In this document: positions 1 through 5,376 of the stretch, piece after piece | How the letters are laid out: the number at the start of each line of letters is the position of its first letter | Numbering within the stretch: the first letter of the stretch is position 1 | Assembly: GCA_002387325.1 (NCBI GenBank) | Contig: DGIN01000022.1 | Coordinates: 1 to 9,966 of the forward strand | Direction: 5' to 3' | From: Bacteroidales bacterium UBA4621 | Lineage (GTDB): Bacteria; Bacteroidota; Bacteroidia; Bacteroidales; Paludibacteraceae | DNA length: 9,966 nt | Translations under genes and position numbers: made by a program | The notes under the pieces: model-generated | What the model saw: only the letters and a program-made list of their open reading frames with translations | What the model was told of the DNA's origin: nothing | The model's database searches: none

Positions 1-29
1 TAGAAAGGACGTAGAAAGGACGTAGAAAG
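1..29. repeat. 11-bp tandem array, left end
   Basis: Two full copies of an 11-bp unit (TAGAAAGGACG at 1-11 and 12-22) and a partial third copy (23-29) begin the window. The same unit, in the same orientation, ends the window at 9925-9966. The array is cut off by the window edge, so its true copy number is unknown. It lies in intergenic DNA, and no gene reading into it is visible from this side. Confidence 0.9.
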
Positions 30-59
30 AAAAGGCTTTTTTCGATACGATAAGCCACC

Positions 60-116
60 TTTTTATGCACTTTATGCACTTTATGTACTTTCAATATTGC
101 ATAAAGTGCATAAAAA
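60..116. repeat. perfect 19-bp inverted repeat made of 9-bp units
   Basis: Positions 60-78 and 98-116 are exact reverse complements, separated by 19 bases. The left side is itself a tandem repeat: TTTATGCAC at 62-70 and 71-79, and TTTATGTAC at 80-88. The right arm carries the inverted units (GTGCATAAA at 107-115, preceded by TGCATAAA). The arms are AT-rich and neither flank has a terminator-like T-tract leading away from the stem. A protein-binding site or cruciform is therefore more likely than a terminator. Function is unknown. Confidence 0.8.
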
Positions 117-162
117 AAATATCGTACAAACTGTATAAACATTGTTTTAATGCGCTTGCCCT

Positions 163-206
163 AAAACAAAAAAAGAGACTGCCTAAACTTGTTAGACAGT
201 CTCTTT
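163..206 (-). terminator. Rho-independent terminator of the STR-repeat protein gene
   Basis: Read on the minus strand, a 15-bp stem (192-206 with 172-186, one A-C mismatch) encloses a 5-nt loop (187-191). It is followed by TTTT, one G and TTTT. It starts 24 bases after the stop codon of the gene at 230-1576, as expected for an intrinsic terminator. Confidence 0.85.
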
Positions 207-236
207 ATGTTATTTATCTGTTATGTTATTTATCTG
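205..236. repeat. 16-bp tandem duplication over a stop codon
   Basis: TTATGTTATTTATCTG occurs at 205-220 and again, exactly, at 221-236. The second copy includes the TAA stop (230-232, minus strand) of the secreted-protein gene, so the first copy lies just downstream as a duplicated tail between the stop and the terminator. It is probably a slippage duplication. Confidence 0.85.
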
Positions 237-1576
237 CGAGTGCTACCACCGCCTCCTGCAGAACGTGTACTTCCGCCACCGCTATAGGAACCACTGCTGC
301 GGGTGCTGCCACCGTAACTGCCACCGCTATAACTGCTGCGAGTGGAACTGCCACCGCTATAACTGCTGCGAGTGGAACTGCCATAACCGGAGGACGAAGA
401 CCGTGCCGGTGTACTATACGATGAAGAAGACCGCGTACTGCTGTTGGTTACTGCCCGTGAACGGGTAGTGGCAGCACCGTTGTTATACGATGTGCGGGTG
501 GATGTTCCCGTATTGTACGAAGCACGTGTTGAAGTGGTTGCAGCTGCTGCATTTGAACGGGTGGAAACGCTGTTTACACTTGTGCGGGTGGAAACGGCAC
601 TCGTTGCAGTCCTGCGAGTACTTGTGCCTGTACCTGCTACAGCCTGGCGTGTACTTGCCTCTGTTGCTGCAACGCGTGTAGAACGTGCAGCGGCTGTGTT
701 GGCACTACCATACGTACGGCTTGATGCAGCGGAAACCGACCGGCGCGTACTTGCACCCGAAACCGACTGACGTGTACTGCCACCATTAACCACAGCCGCT
801 TGGCGTGTACTCACACCCGATGCCACAGAAGTACGGCGGGAACGCATATCGCGTGCATTGGTTACACCCGAATTACGATGGCTGAAAGAACGATCGGGAT
901 GTGAAACCGCATAGTCGCGACGGCTGACCGGTGCACGCATATCACGCATCGCGGGACGGGGTTCGGGGGCATAGCGGAAACTGCAGCAACCGTGATGGTG
1001 ATGGAAAGCATAGCAATGATGCCAATAGTAATCATACGACCAAACGGTGTGTGCATACCACCACGCAGGATAATAATCCCAATACCACGGCGATGTCCAT
1101 GCATACCAAGCGGGACTCCAGAACCAATCGTAGATAACAGGACGATAGACATAAACCGGCTCTATCACATAATTGGTACCATAGATGTACTCATCGCCCA
1201 CCACTTGTACCGTAACCTTCTCCTTTTCGTCCTTCTCCACATAGATAGAGGCTATATCCTGATAAATATCTTTTGCCAAAATGGCTTGCAGGACAATCAA
1301 CCGCTTGTTGCCTTCGCCTGTTTCCACCACACGGATATAGTCAATGTCCCCATCGCCATTGAGGTCGAGGTTGCAAAAAGCGGAATCGGGGTTGTTGAGC
1401 AGGTTCTCAAACTCCTCAAGGTTCTTTGCTTGAGCAAAGAGTTTTGCCACTACTTTCAGATCCAGTCCGTCAGAGATGTCAGAACTGTTCGCCGATACCG
1501 TAATCGTCTCATCGGCTCTCATCGTCATTCCTGCCATCAGCAGAAAAGCGAACAAAAAAGATACCAAGCGTTTCAT
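230..1576 (-). CDS. secreted protein with EF-hand-like loop and Ser-Thr-Arg repeat tail
   Basis: A 448-residue protein of unknown function. Seen: a Lys/Arg start, a hydrophobic segment (about 4-18) and a likely signal peptidase I site after Ala21, with no lipobox Cys. Residues about 40-130 form a compact domain containing an EF-hand-like loop at 71-79 (Asp71, Asn73, Asp75, Asp77, Asp79), followed by IRV and later VVGDEYIYG. I recall this 'LDLNGDGDIDYIRV' pattern from many uncharacterised Bacteroidetes secreted proteins. Residues about 143-200 are extremely rich in Trp, Tyr and His, with HHHH at 192-195 and CC at 197-198. From 256 to the end a repeat of about 10 residues carries Ser-Thr-Arg some 16 times, in a basic Ser/Gly/Ala-rich tail. 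The ATG at 1574-1576 is the clear start. No consensus promoter was found in the 120 bp upstream (only a weak TAGATTTA at 1605-1612). A strong terminator follows. Calcium binding and a role at the cell surface are inference. Confidence 0.8.
   Translation of the reverse strand: MKRLVSFLFAFLLMAGMTMRADETITVSANSSDISDGLDLKVVAKLFAQAKNLEEFENLLNNPDSAFCNLDLNGDGDIDYIRVVETGEGNKRLIVLQAILAKDIYQDIASIYVEKDEKEKVTVQVVGDEYIYGTNYVIEPVYVYRPVIYDWFWSPAWYAWTSPWYWDYYPAWWYAHTVWSYDYYWHHCYAFHHHHGCCSFRYAPEPRPAMRDMRAPVSRRDYAVSHPDRSFSHRNSGVTNARDMRSRRTSVASGVSTRQAAVVNGGSTRQSVSGASTRRSVSAASSRTYGSANTAAARSTRVAATEASTRQAVAGTGTSTRRTATSAVSTRTSVNSVSTRSNAAAATTSTRASYNTGTSTRTSYNNGAATTRSRAVTNSSTRSSSSYSTPARSSSSGYGSSTRSSYSGGSSTRSSYSGGSYGGSTRSSGSYSGGGSTRSAGGGGSTRR
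316..375. repeat. 30-bp exact tandem duplication in the STR tail
   Basis: Positions 316-345 and 346-375 are identical 30-bp units inside the secreted-protein gene. On the minus strand each encodes one ten-residue unit (SSTRSSYSGG, frame-shifted copies thereof). The exact identity suggests a recent in-frame expansion of the tail. Confidence 0.9.
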
Positions 1577-1696
1577 ATTAGTAAGGTGTTTTTGATTGAT
1601 TAGATAAATCTATACATTCTATAAAAACTAAAAATTCTATGACATATAGGATTTTCTATCTTTTCATTGTCAATTATCGTGCCAAAACCTGTTGGG

Positions 1697-2941
1697 CTAA
1701 ACAAGATGCAAGTTATGATGCATCTTTTCTTTCTTTGTGCGCATATACCGCTCGTTGTACTTGTTGGGTGCAATTTCGATAGGGATATTCTCCACTATCT
1801 CAATACCGTAACTCTCCAATCCTACACGTTTTACGGGGTTGTTGGTCAGCAAGCGCAAGCGTTTAGCCCCCATCTCGCGCAGGATTTGCGCCCCTACCCC
1901 ATAGTCGCGTTCGTCGGGTTGGAAACCGAGATGTATATTCGCCTCCACGGTATCATCGCCTTGCTCTTGCAGTTTGTAGGCACGTATCTTGTTCATCAGT
2001 CCGATACCGCGACCCTCTTGATTCATATAGACAACTATACCGCGTCCTTCCTTCTCTATCATCTGCATGGCACGATGCAACTGCTCGCCACACTCGCAAC
2101 GCAGCGAACCGAACACATCGCCCGTCAGACAACTGGAATGTACACGGCACAGCACCGGCTCGTTCTCCTGCCATTCGCCTTTCACCAGAGCCACGTGTTC
2201 CAAACCGTTGCTCAGATCACGGAACGGGGTCAAGCGGAACTCGCCGTACTCTGTTGGCAAAAAAACCGTCTCTCCACGCTCCACAATGGCATTGAGTGTG
2301 GAAAGTCGGGAGTTGAGCGCAGCCTGCTCGGTTGGTTGCTCGTGTTGCAGGCGGTAGGCAATCAAATCCTTGATGGAGATAATCTTCAAATCGTTCTCGC
2401 GTGCCACCTCCTGCAGTTGCGGCATACGTGCCATAGTGCCGTCAGCATTCATTATCTCTATAAGTGCCGCTGCTGGTTGCAATCCTGCCAAACGCGCCAA
2501 ATCGACAGCCGCCTCGGTATGTCCTGCACGTTGCAACACCCCGCCCGCACGTGCATAAAGCGGGTTGATATGTCCCGGCCGCCCGAAAGTCTCAGGTTGG
2601 GAGGCGGGGTCTGCCAAAGCACGGATAGTAGCCGCACGGTCTGCCGCCGATACGCCCGTAGTACACCCCTCCAACTTGTCCACCGTGATAGTAAACGGCG
2701 TACCGAGCATTGAGGTGTTGTTTGCCACCTGGTGCATCAAATCAAGTTCGGCACAGCGTTGCTCCGTAATAGGCGCACACAGCACGCCACGCCCGTGCTT
2801 GAGCATGAAATTCACTTTCTCGGGAGTTATTTTCTCTGCTGCGATAATGAAATCGCCCTCGTTCTCACGGTCTTCGTCATCCACTACGATAACGAATTTA
2901 CCTTGACGGAAATCGTCCAATGCTTCTGCTATTGTATTCAT
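1697..2941 (-). CDS. ribBA: RibBA: DHBP synthase / GTP cyclohydrolase II
   Basis: Bifunctional cytosolic riboflavin enzyme of 414 residues from the ATG at 2941. The N-terminal half makes 3,4-dihydroxy-2-butanone 4-phosphate from ribulose 5-phosphate. It shows DDEDRENEGD (21-30), HGRGVLCAP (49-57), SAADRAATI (98-106), RPGHINPL (121-128) and AGHTEAAVDL (139-148, His141 in the catalytic position). The C-terminal half opens GTP. It shows the zinc site Cys271, Cys282 and Cys284 in HSSCLTGDVFGSLRCECG, then QEGRGIGLMNK (308-318) and LTNNPVKRVGL (365-375). An in-frame GTG eight codons upstream is possible, but the ATG start fits the family and lies 25 bases after the permease stop, so this is the last gene of a cdd-permease-ribBA operon. 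The linker between halves (about 201-228) seems longer than usual and contains NSRLSTLN from a 7-bp-periodic DNA stretch. No FMN riboswitch is visible and no terminator follows. Confidence 0.97.
   Translation of the reverse strand: MNTIAEALDDFRQGKFVIVVDDEDRENEGDFIIAAEKITPEKVNFMLKHGRGVLCAPITEQRCAELDLMHQVANNTSMLGTPFTITVDKLEGCTTGVSAADRAATIRALADPASQPETFGRPGHINPLYARAGGVLQRAGHTEAAVDLARLAGLQPAAALIEIMNADGTMARMPQLQEVARENDLKIISIKDLIAYRLQHEQPTEQAALNSRLSTLNAIVERGETVFLPTEYGEFRLTPFRDLSNGLEHVALVKGEWQENEPVLCRVHSSCLTGDVFGSLRCECGEQLHRAMQMIEKEGRGIVVYMNQEGRGIGLMNKIRAYKLQEQGDDTVEANIHLGFQPDERDYGVGAQILREMGAKRLRLLTNNPVKRVGLESYGIEIVENIPIEIAPNKYNERYMRTKKEKMHHNLHLV
2291..2318. repeat. 7-bp-periodic stretch inside the ribBA linker
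   Basis: On the plus strand, TTGAGTG, TGGAAAG, TCGGGAG and TTGAGCG follow one another as degenerate 7-bp units. On the minus strand they encode about NSRLSTLN (residues 210-217 of RibBA), in the linker between its two enzyme domains. I remember similar heptamer-type repeats from intergenic DNA of some Bacteroidales; the link is a recollection and has not been checked. Confidence 0.5.
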
Positions 2942-2966
2942 ATGTTTTGGTTCGCTTGCGCTCACG

Positions 2967-4439
2967 TTAGGGGCGGTGCGTTTGTTTGTGTATCTTTTGT
3001 TTCAGTTTATCCCACACTTTGAGCCAAGCCTCAGGATTGAGCAAAGCGGCATCGGTGGCGGCTTTGTAGGTGAGGAATATACCTATCGGCAACAGTACAA
3101 ATGAACTGAGCCACATTCCCGCCCAGCACGGCCATAGTGCTTCGCGTGCCATCTTATAGCCTGTATTATCAATGATGTAATAGATGATAAACATCACCAC
3201 CGAAATCACCACAGGTGCCCCCAAACCGCCTTTGCGGATAATGGCACCTAATGGCGCACCGATAAAAAAGAATATCAGGCAGGCGAATGCCAGCGTAAAC
3301 TTGCGGTAGAGTTCAATCTCATGTTTTCGGATATACCGCTGCGAGTCGTCCAGCAACAGGGCGTTATACTCCACTTGGTCGCGTTGCATAGTGGCTTTGT
3401 CCACTGCCACATCCATTGCATTGCGCTGCTGTGTTTCCGACAAATGAGCAAACAGCGAATCTATGTTGTATTCTGCCTGCTCCGACTGCTCGACAGGTAT
3501 CAATATACGTCCTGATTTCTGTTCACGACCGAAATAGCGGTTCTCCACCAGATTCTCACTTTGCTCCCTTCCCTTTTGTGCTGCCAACACCTGCACGGAG
3601 TCTATCGAATAGATCAGTTGCGCCACATTTTTCGATACATGCTGGTCTTCCAAGACCGATTCATCATAGCGGTTGAACTCGGTGTCAAAATCAATCAGCA
3701 ACTGTTTTTCCTTGAATGTCTCGCGGCGGTACGGGATATTCTTCTGCGAACCTGTGGCACGCTGTTGCTGCTGGTTGAGGTTCTCAAACGATTCACCGCT
3801 GTAGAGACGCAGAATCAAGTACTTCTTATCGTCCGAGAATGCCAGTTTGCCCGAGTCGGCGACCATCACCGTAGCGTTCTGGAATCCGTTGGAGTAGTCG
3901 TAAATCATCATATCGCGCAGCATACCCGACTTCTTGTCCTTGTGCCGCACATAGATGTTGTAGCCGCTCACACCATCGTAAAATTCCCCTTCGGGTATCT
4001 CTAATTCGGGCGATTTCTGTCGAAGCGAGAAAATCAACGCCCACAGTTTCATTTGCGATTTGGGTAGCACGTTGTTGGAGAAGAAGAACGCTCCCACCGA
4101 GATAAAGGCCACGCCTACTGCCAGCGGACGCATAATGCGGAACAGCGATATACCCGCCGCTTTCATAGCGGTGAGTTCAAACTTTTCGCCAAGATTGCCA
4201 AACGAGATAAGCGAAGCCAAGAGGATTGCCAGCGGCAATGCCAACGGTACCACACTGGCTATGGCATAGACAAAAAACTCCGCCAATACTGATATTTCCA
4301 CCCCTTTTCCCACCAAATCCTTTACGTGCATCCAGACGAACTGCATCAGCAGCACGAATATACACACAAAGAATGTGGCAAAGAACAACCCGAGGAAGTT
4401 CTTTAGCAAGTACACATCTATTTTCTTGACAAGTTTCAA
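2967..4439 (-). CDS. LptF/LptG (YjgP/YjgQ) family LPS-export permease
   Basis: Inner-membrane subunit of the LptB2FG-type ABC exporter, which extracts lipopolysaccharide from the inner membrane and passes it to the periplasmic Lpt bridge. The 490-residue protein has three N-terminal membrane segments (about 15-37, 52-80 and 104-122), a large periplasmic domain (about 125-375), and three C-terminal segments (about 380-400, 408-424 and 438-459). FGNLGEKFELTAMKAAGIS (80-98) is the coupling region typical of this family, and the IRKGG loop follows segment 4. Enteric members have about 360 residues, so the periplasmic part is longer here, including a Gln-rich loop near 223-226 and a helical-looking region at 270-375. 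The start is a TTG at 4437-4439: no in-frame ATG lies between it and the upstream stop at 4506-4508, and the next ATG falls inside segment 1. It lies between cdd and ribBA on one strand. The sequence does not tell LptF from LptG. Confidence 0.92.
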   Translation of the reverse strand: MKLVKKIDVYLLKNFLGLFFATFFVCIFVLLMQFVWMHVKDLVGKGVEISVLAEFFVYAIASVVPLALPLAILLASLISFGNLGEKFELTAMKAAGISLFRIMRPLAVGVAFISVGAFFFSNNVLPKSQMKLWALIFSLRQKSPELEIPEGEFYDGVSGYNIYVRHKDKKSGMLRDMMIYDYSNGFQNATVMVADSGKLAFSDDKKYLILRLYSGESFENLNQQQQRATGSQKNIPYRRETFKEKQLLIDFDTEFNRYDESVLEDQHVSKNVAQLIYSIDSVQVLAAQKGREQSENLVENRYFGREQKSGRILIPVEQSEQAEYNIDSLFAHLSETQQRNAMDVAVDKATMQRDQVEYNALLLDDSQRYIRKHEIELYRKFTLAFACLIFFFIGAPLGAIIRKGGLGAPVVISVVMFIIYYIIDNTGYKMAREALWPCWAGMWLSSFVLLPIGIFLTYKAATDAALLNPEAWLKVWDKLKQKIHKQTHRP

Positions 4440-4458
4440 GGCACAATCTCTTTTGTTA

Positions 4459-4489
4459 TTAAGGTCTTTAATGTCATTAAAGACCTTAA
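4459..4489. promoter_or_regulatory. 31-nt perfect palindrome before the permease start
   Basis: Arms 4459-4473 and 4475-4489 are exact reverse complements around one central base (4474). It fills much of the 59-bp gap between the cdd stop and the permease TTG. No T-tract follows on either strand, so it is not a standard terminator. It could be an operator, or an RNA hairpin acting on processing or translation within the operon. The role is inferred. Confidence 0.6.
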
Positions 4490-4498
4490 GGACGGCAA

Positions 4499-4981
4499 TC
4501 AGCCGTTAAGGGACTCCGACACAAAAATCAGCGGCAGGAGGTCGGCAGCACAAGAGAAAATATAGGTCTCTTCCTCACCATAAAGTAGCACCTCCATCGG
4601 TTTGCCATAGCGGTGTTCGGTCTCTATCATCACTTGCCTGCAAGCCCCGCAAGGCGAACCGGGTTTGGGTGTAAAACGCCCGTTGTTGTAGCACGCTATC
4701 GCCAAACGCAGAATCGGCTGCTCTGGATATTGCGCCCCTGCGGAAAACAATGCGGAACGCTCGGCGCAGAGACCGCTCGGATAAGCGGCATTCTCCTGGT
4801 TACACCCACGCACAACCACGCCGTTTTCCAACAACAATGCTGCTCCTACATGGTAGTGGGAATAGGGACAATACGCCCGCCCTGTCTGTTCTTTGGCTAT
4901 ATTGATCAGTTCCTGTTGTTCATTGGTCAGTTCGTCCCATCCGTACACACGCATGGTCGTTTTGATTTCGCACTCTTTCAT
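4499..4981 (-). CDS. cdd: cytidine deaminase
   Basis: Cytosolic zinc enzyme of pyrimidine salvage that deaminates cytidine and deoxycytidine to uridine and deoxyuridine. The 160-residue length fits the homotetrameric short-chain class. Seen: YCPYSHYHVGAALL (37-50), the substrate-binding segment NQENAAYPSG (61-70), then Cys72-Ala-Glu74 (zinc ligand and catalytic Glu), and PCGACRQV with zinc ligands Cys111 and Cys114. All catalytic residues are present. The ATG at 4979-4981 lies about 45 bases from a consensus -7 box at 5026-5033. It is the first gene of an apparent operon with the permease and ribBA; no functional link between the three is evident. The N-terminus before residue 12 (about WDEL) is longer than in some homologues, and an in-frame ATG at residue 10 is an alternative start. 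Confidence 0.96.
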   Translation of the reverse strand: MKECEIKTTMRVYGWDELTNEQQELINIAKEQTGRAYCPYSHYHVGAALLLENGVVVRGCNQENAAYPSGLCAERSALFSAGAQYPEQPILRLAIACYNNGRFTPKPGSPCGACRQVMIETEHRYGKPMEVLLYGEEETYIFSCAADLLPLIFVSESLNG

Positions 4982-5025
4982 GATATGGGTTGTTTGTTAG
5001 ATTAGTGCTACATATAAATAGCTTG

Positions 5026-5057
5026 CAAAGATACAACATTTTCGGAAAATATACAAT
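5026..5057 (-). promoter_or_regulatory. Bacteroidetes-type promoter of the cdd operon
   Basis: On the minus strand, ATTG (5057-5054), 20 bases, then TATCTTTG (5033-5026). This fits the TTTG / TAnnTTTG consensus of the Bacteroidetes primary sigma factor. It leaves an untranslated leader of about 40 bases before the cdd ATG. Confidence 0.75.
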
Positions 5058-5105
5058 ACACGGACCTGTTTTTGCATAAAAAGCACCGTACCTCCCCTTT
5101 GATTT

Positions 5106-5198
5106 TGCTTATCCACCCAACATCCACCCGTGTTGGGCATAACTGTTTCTTACTGCAAAAGTAAGGTGGATATAAGGTGGATGTAAGGTGGATAAGCA
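5106..5198. repeat. inverted array of five GGTGGAT motifs, 11-bp phased
   Basis: ATCCACC is at 5111-5117 and 5122-5128; its complement GGTGGAT is at 5165-5171, 5176-5182 and 5187-5193. Spacing within each group is exactly 11 bp, and the last three sit in TAAGGTGGATA-type tandem units (5162-5194). The arms 5106-5128 and 5176-5198 pair with only two mismatches around a 47-nt loop that itself contains a small stem (5149-5153 with 5161-5165). The array lies 50-140 bp upstream of the cdd promoter. It could be a regulator binding array or a structured RNA. Confidence 0.75.
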
Positions 5199-5272
5199 TA
5201 ATCAATGCACAATGCACAGCCCCCTCTATCCTATAACCAACATATAACAATCCTATGACAAATTCTACACAA

Positions 5273-5292
5273 AATTAACGGTCAATTAACGG
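5273..5292. repeat. AATTAACGG direct repeat, 11-bp spacing
   Basis: Two exact 9-bp copies at 5273-5281 and 5284-5292, separated by two bases. Start-to-start distance is 11 bp, the same phasing as the GGTGGAT array nearby. It may be a binding site or chance in AT-rich DNA. Confidence 0.5.
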
Positions 5293-5334
5293 AGAACTTT
5301 TTGATGGTTGTTTTAATGGGTATTTTTGGAGATC

Positions 5335-5364
5335 AAAAGGAGCCTCCGAAATGGAGACTCCTTT
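5335..5364 (-). terminator. Rho-independent terminator of the TonB-dependent receptor
   Basis: On the minus strand a 12-bp stem (5364-5353 with 5347-5336, one T-G wobble) encloses a 5-nt loop and ends in TTTT. It begins 12 bases after the receptor stop codon. The T-tract is short, but the stem is GC-rich in the middle and well placed. Confidence 0.75.
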
Positions 5365-5376
5365 ATAGATGTTTAT

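Larger units (their letters stand above)
5058..5334. other. AT-rich intergenic region with repeats
   Basis: No credible gene lies between the cdd promoter and the terminator at 5335. The 80-codon minus-strand frame here crosses the promoter and repeats and resembles nothing I know. The region holds the GGTGGAT array (5106-5198), a short AATGCAC doublet (5204-5217) and an 11-bp-spaced AATTAACGG pair (5273-5292). I see no riboswitch or recognisable small RNA. Confidence 0.6.

Noticed and set aside
992..1603. A 203-codon plus-strand frame opposite the secreted-protein gene
   Set aside because: It is antisense to the signal peptide and EF-hand-like domain, which are clearly protein-like; its own product is not.
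1681..1697. A terminator after ribBA from the GCCAAAA / GTTGGGC stretch
   Set aside because: The arms mismatch after three pairs and no T-run follows on the minus strand.
1667..2713. A 348-codon plus-strand frame opposite ribBA
   Set aside because: It lies wholly antisense to a gene with all its catalytic motifs and has no family resemblance or promoter.
5008..5250. An 80-codon minus-strand frame upstream of cdd
   Set aside because: It crosses the cdd promoter and the GGTGGAT array, has no recognisable domain, and fits intergenic composition.
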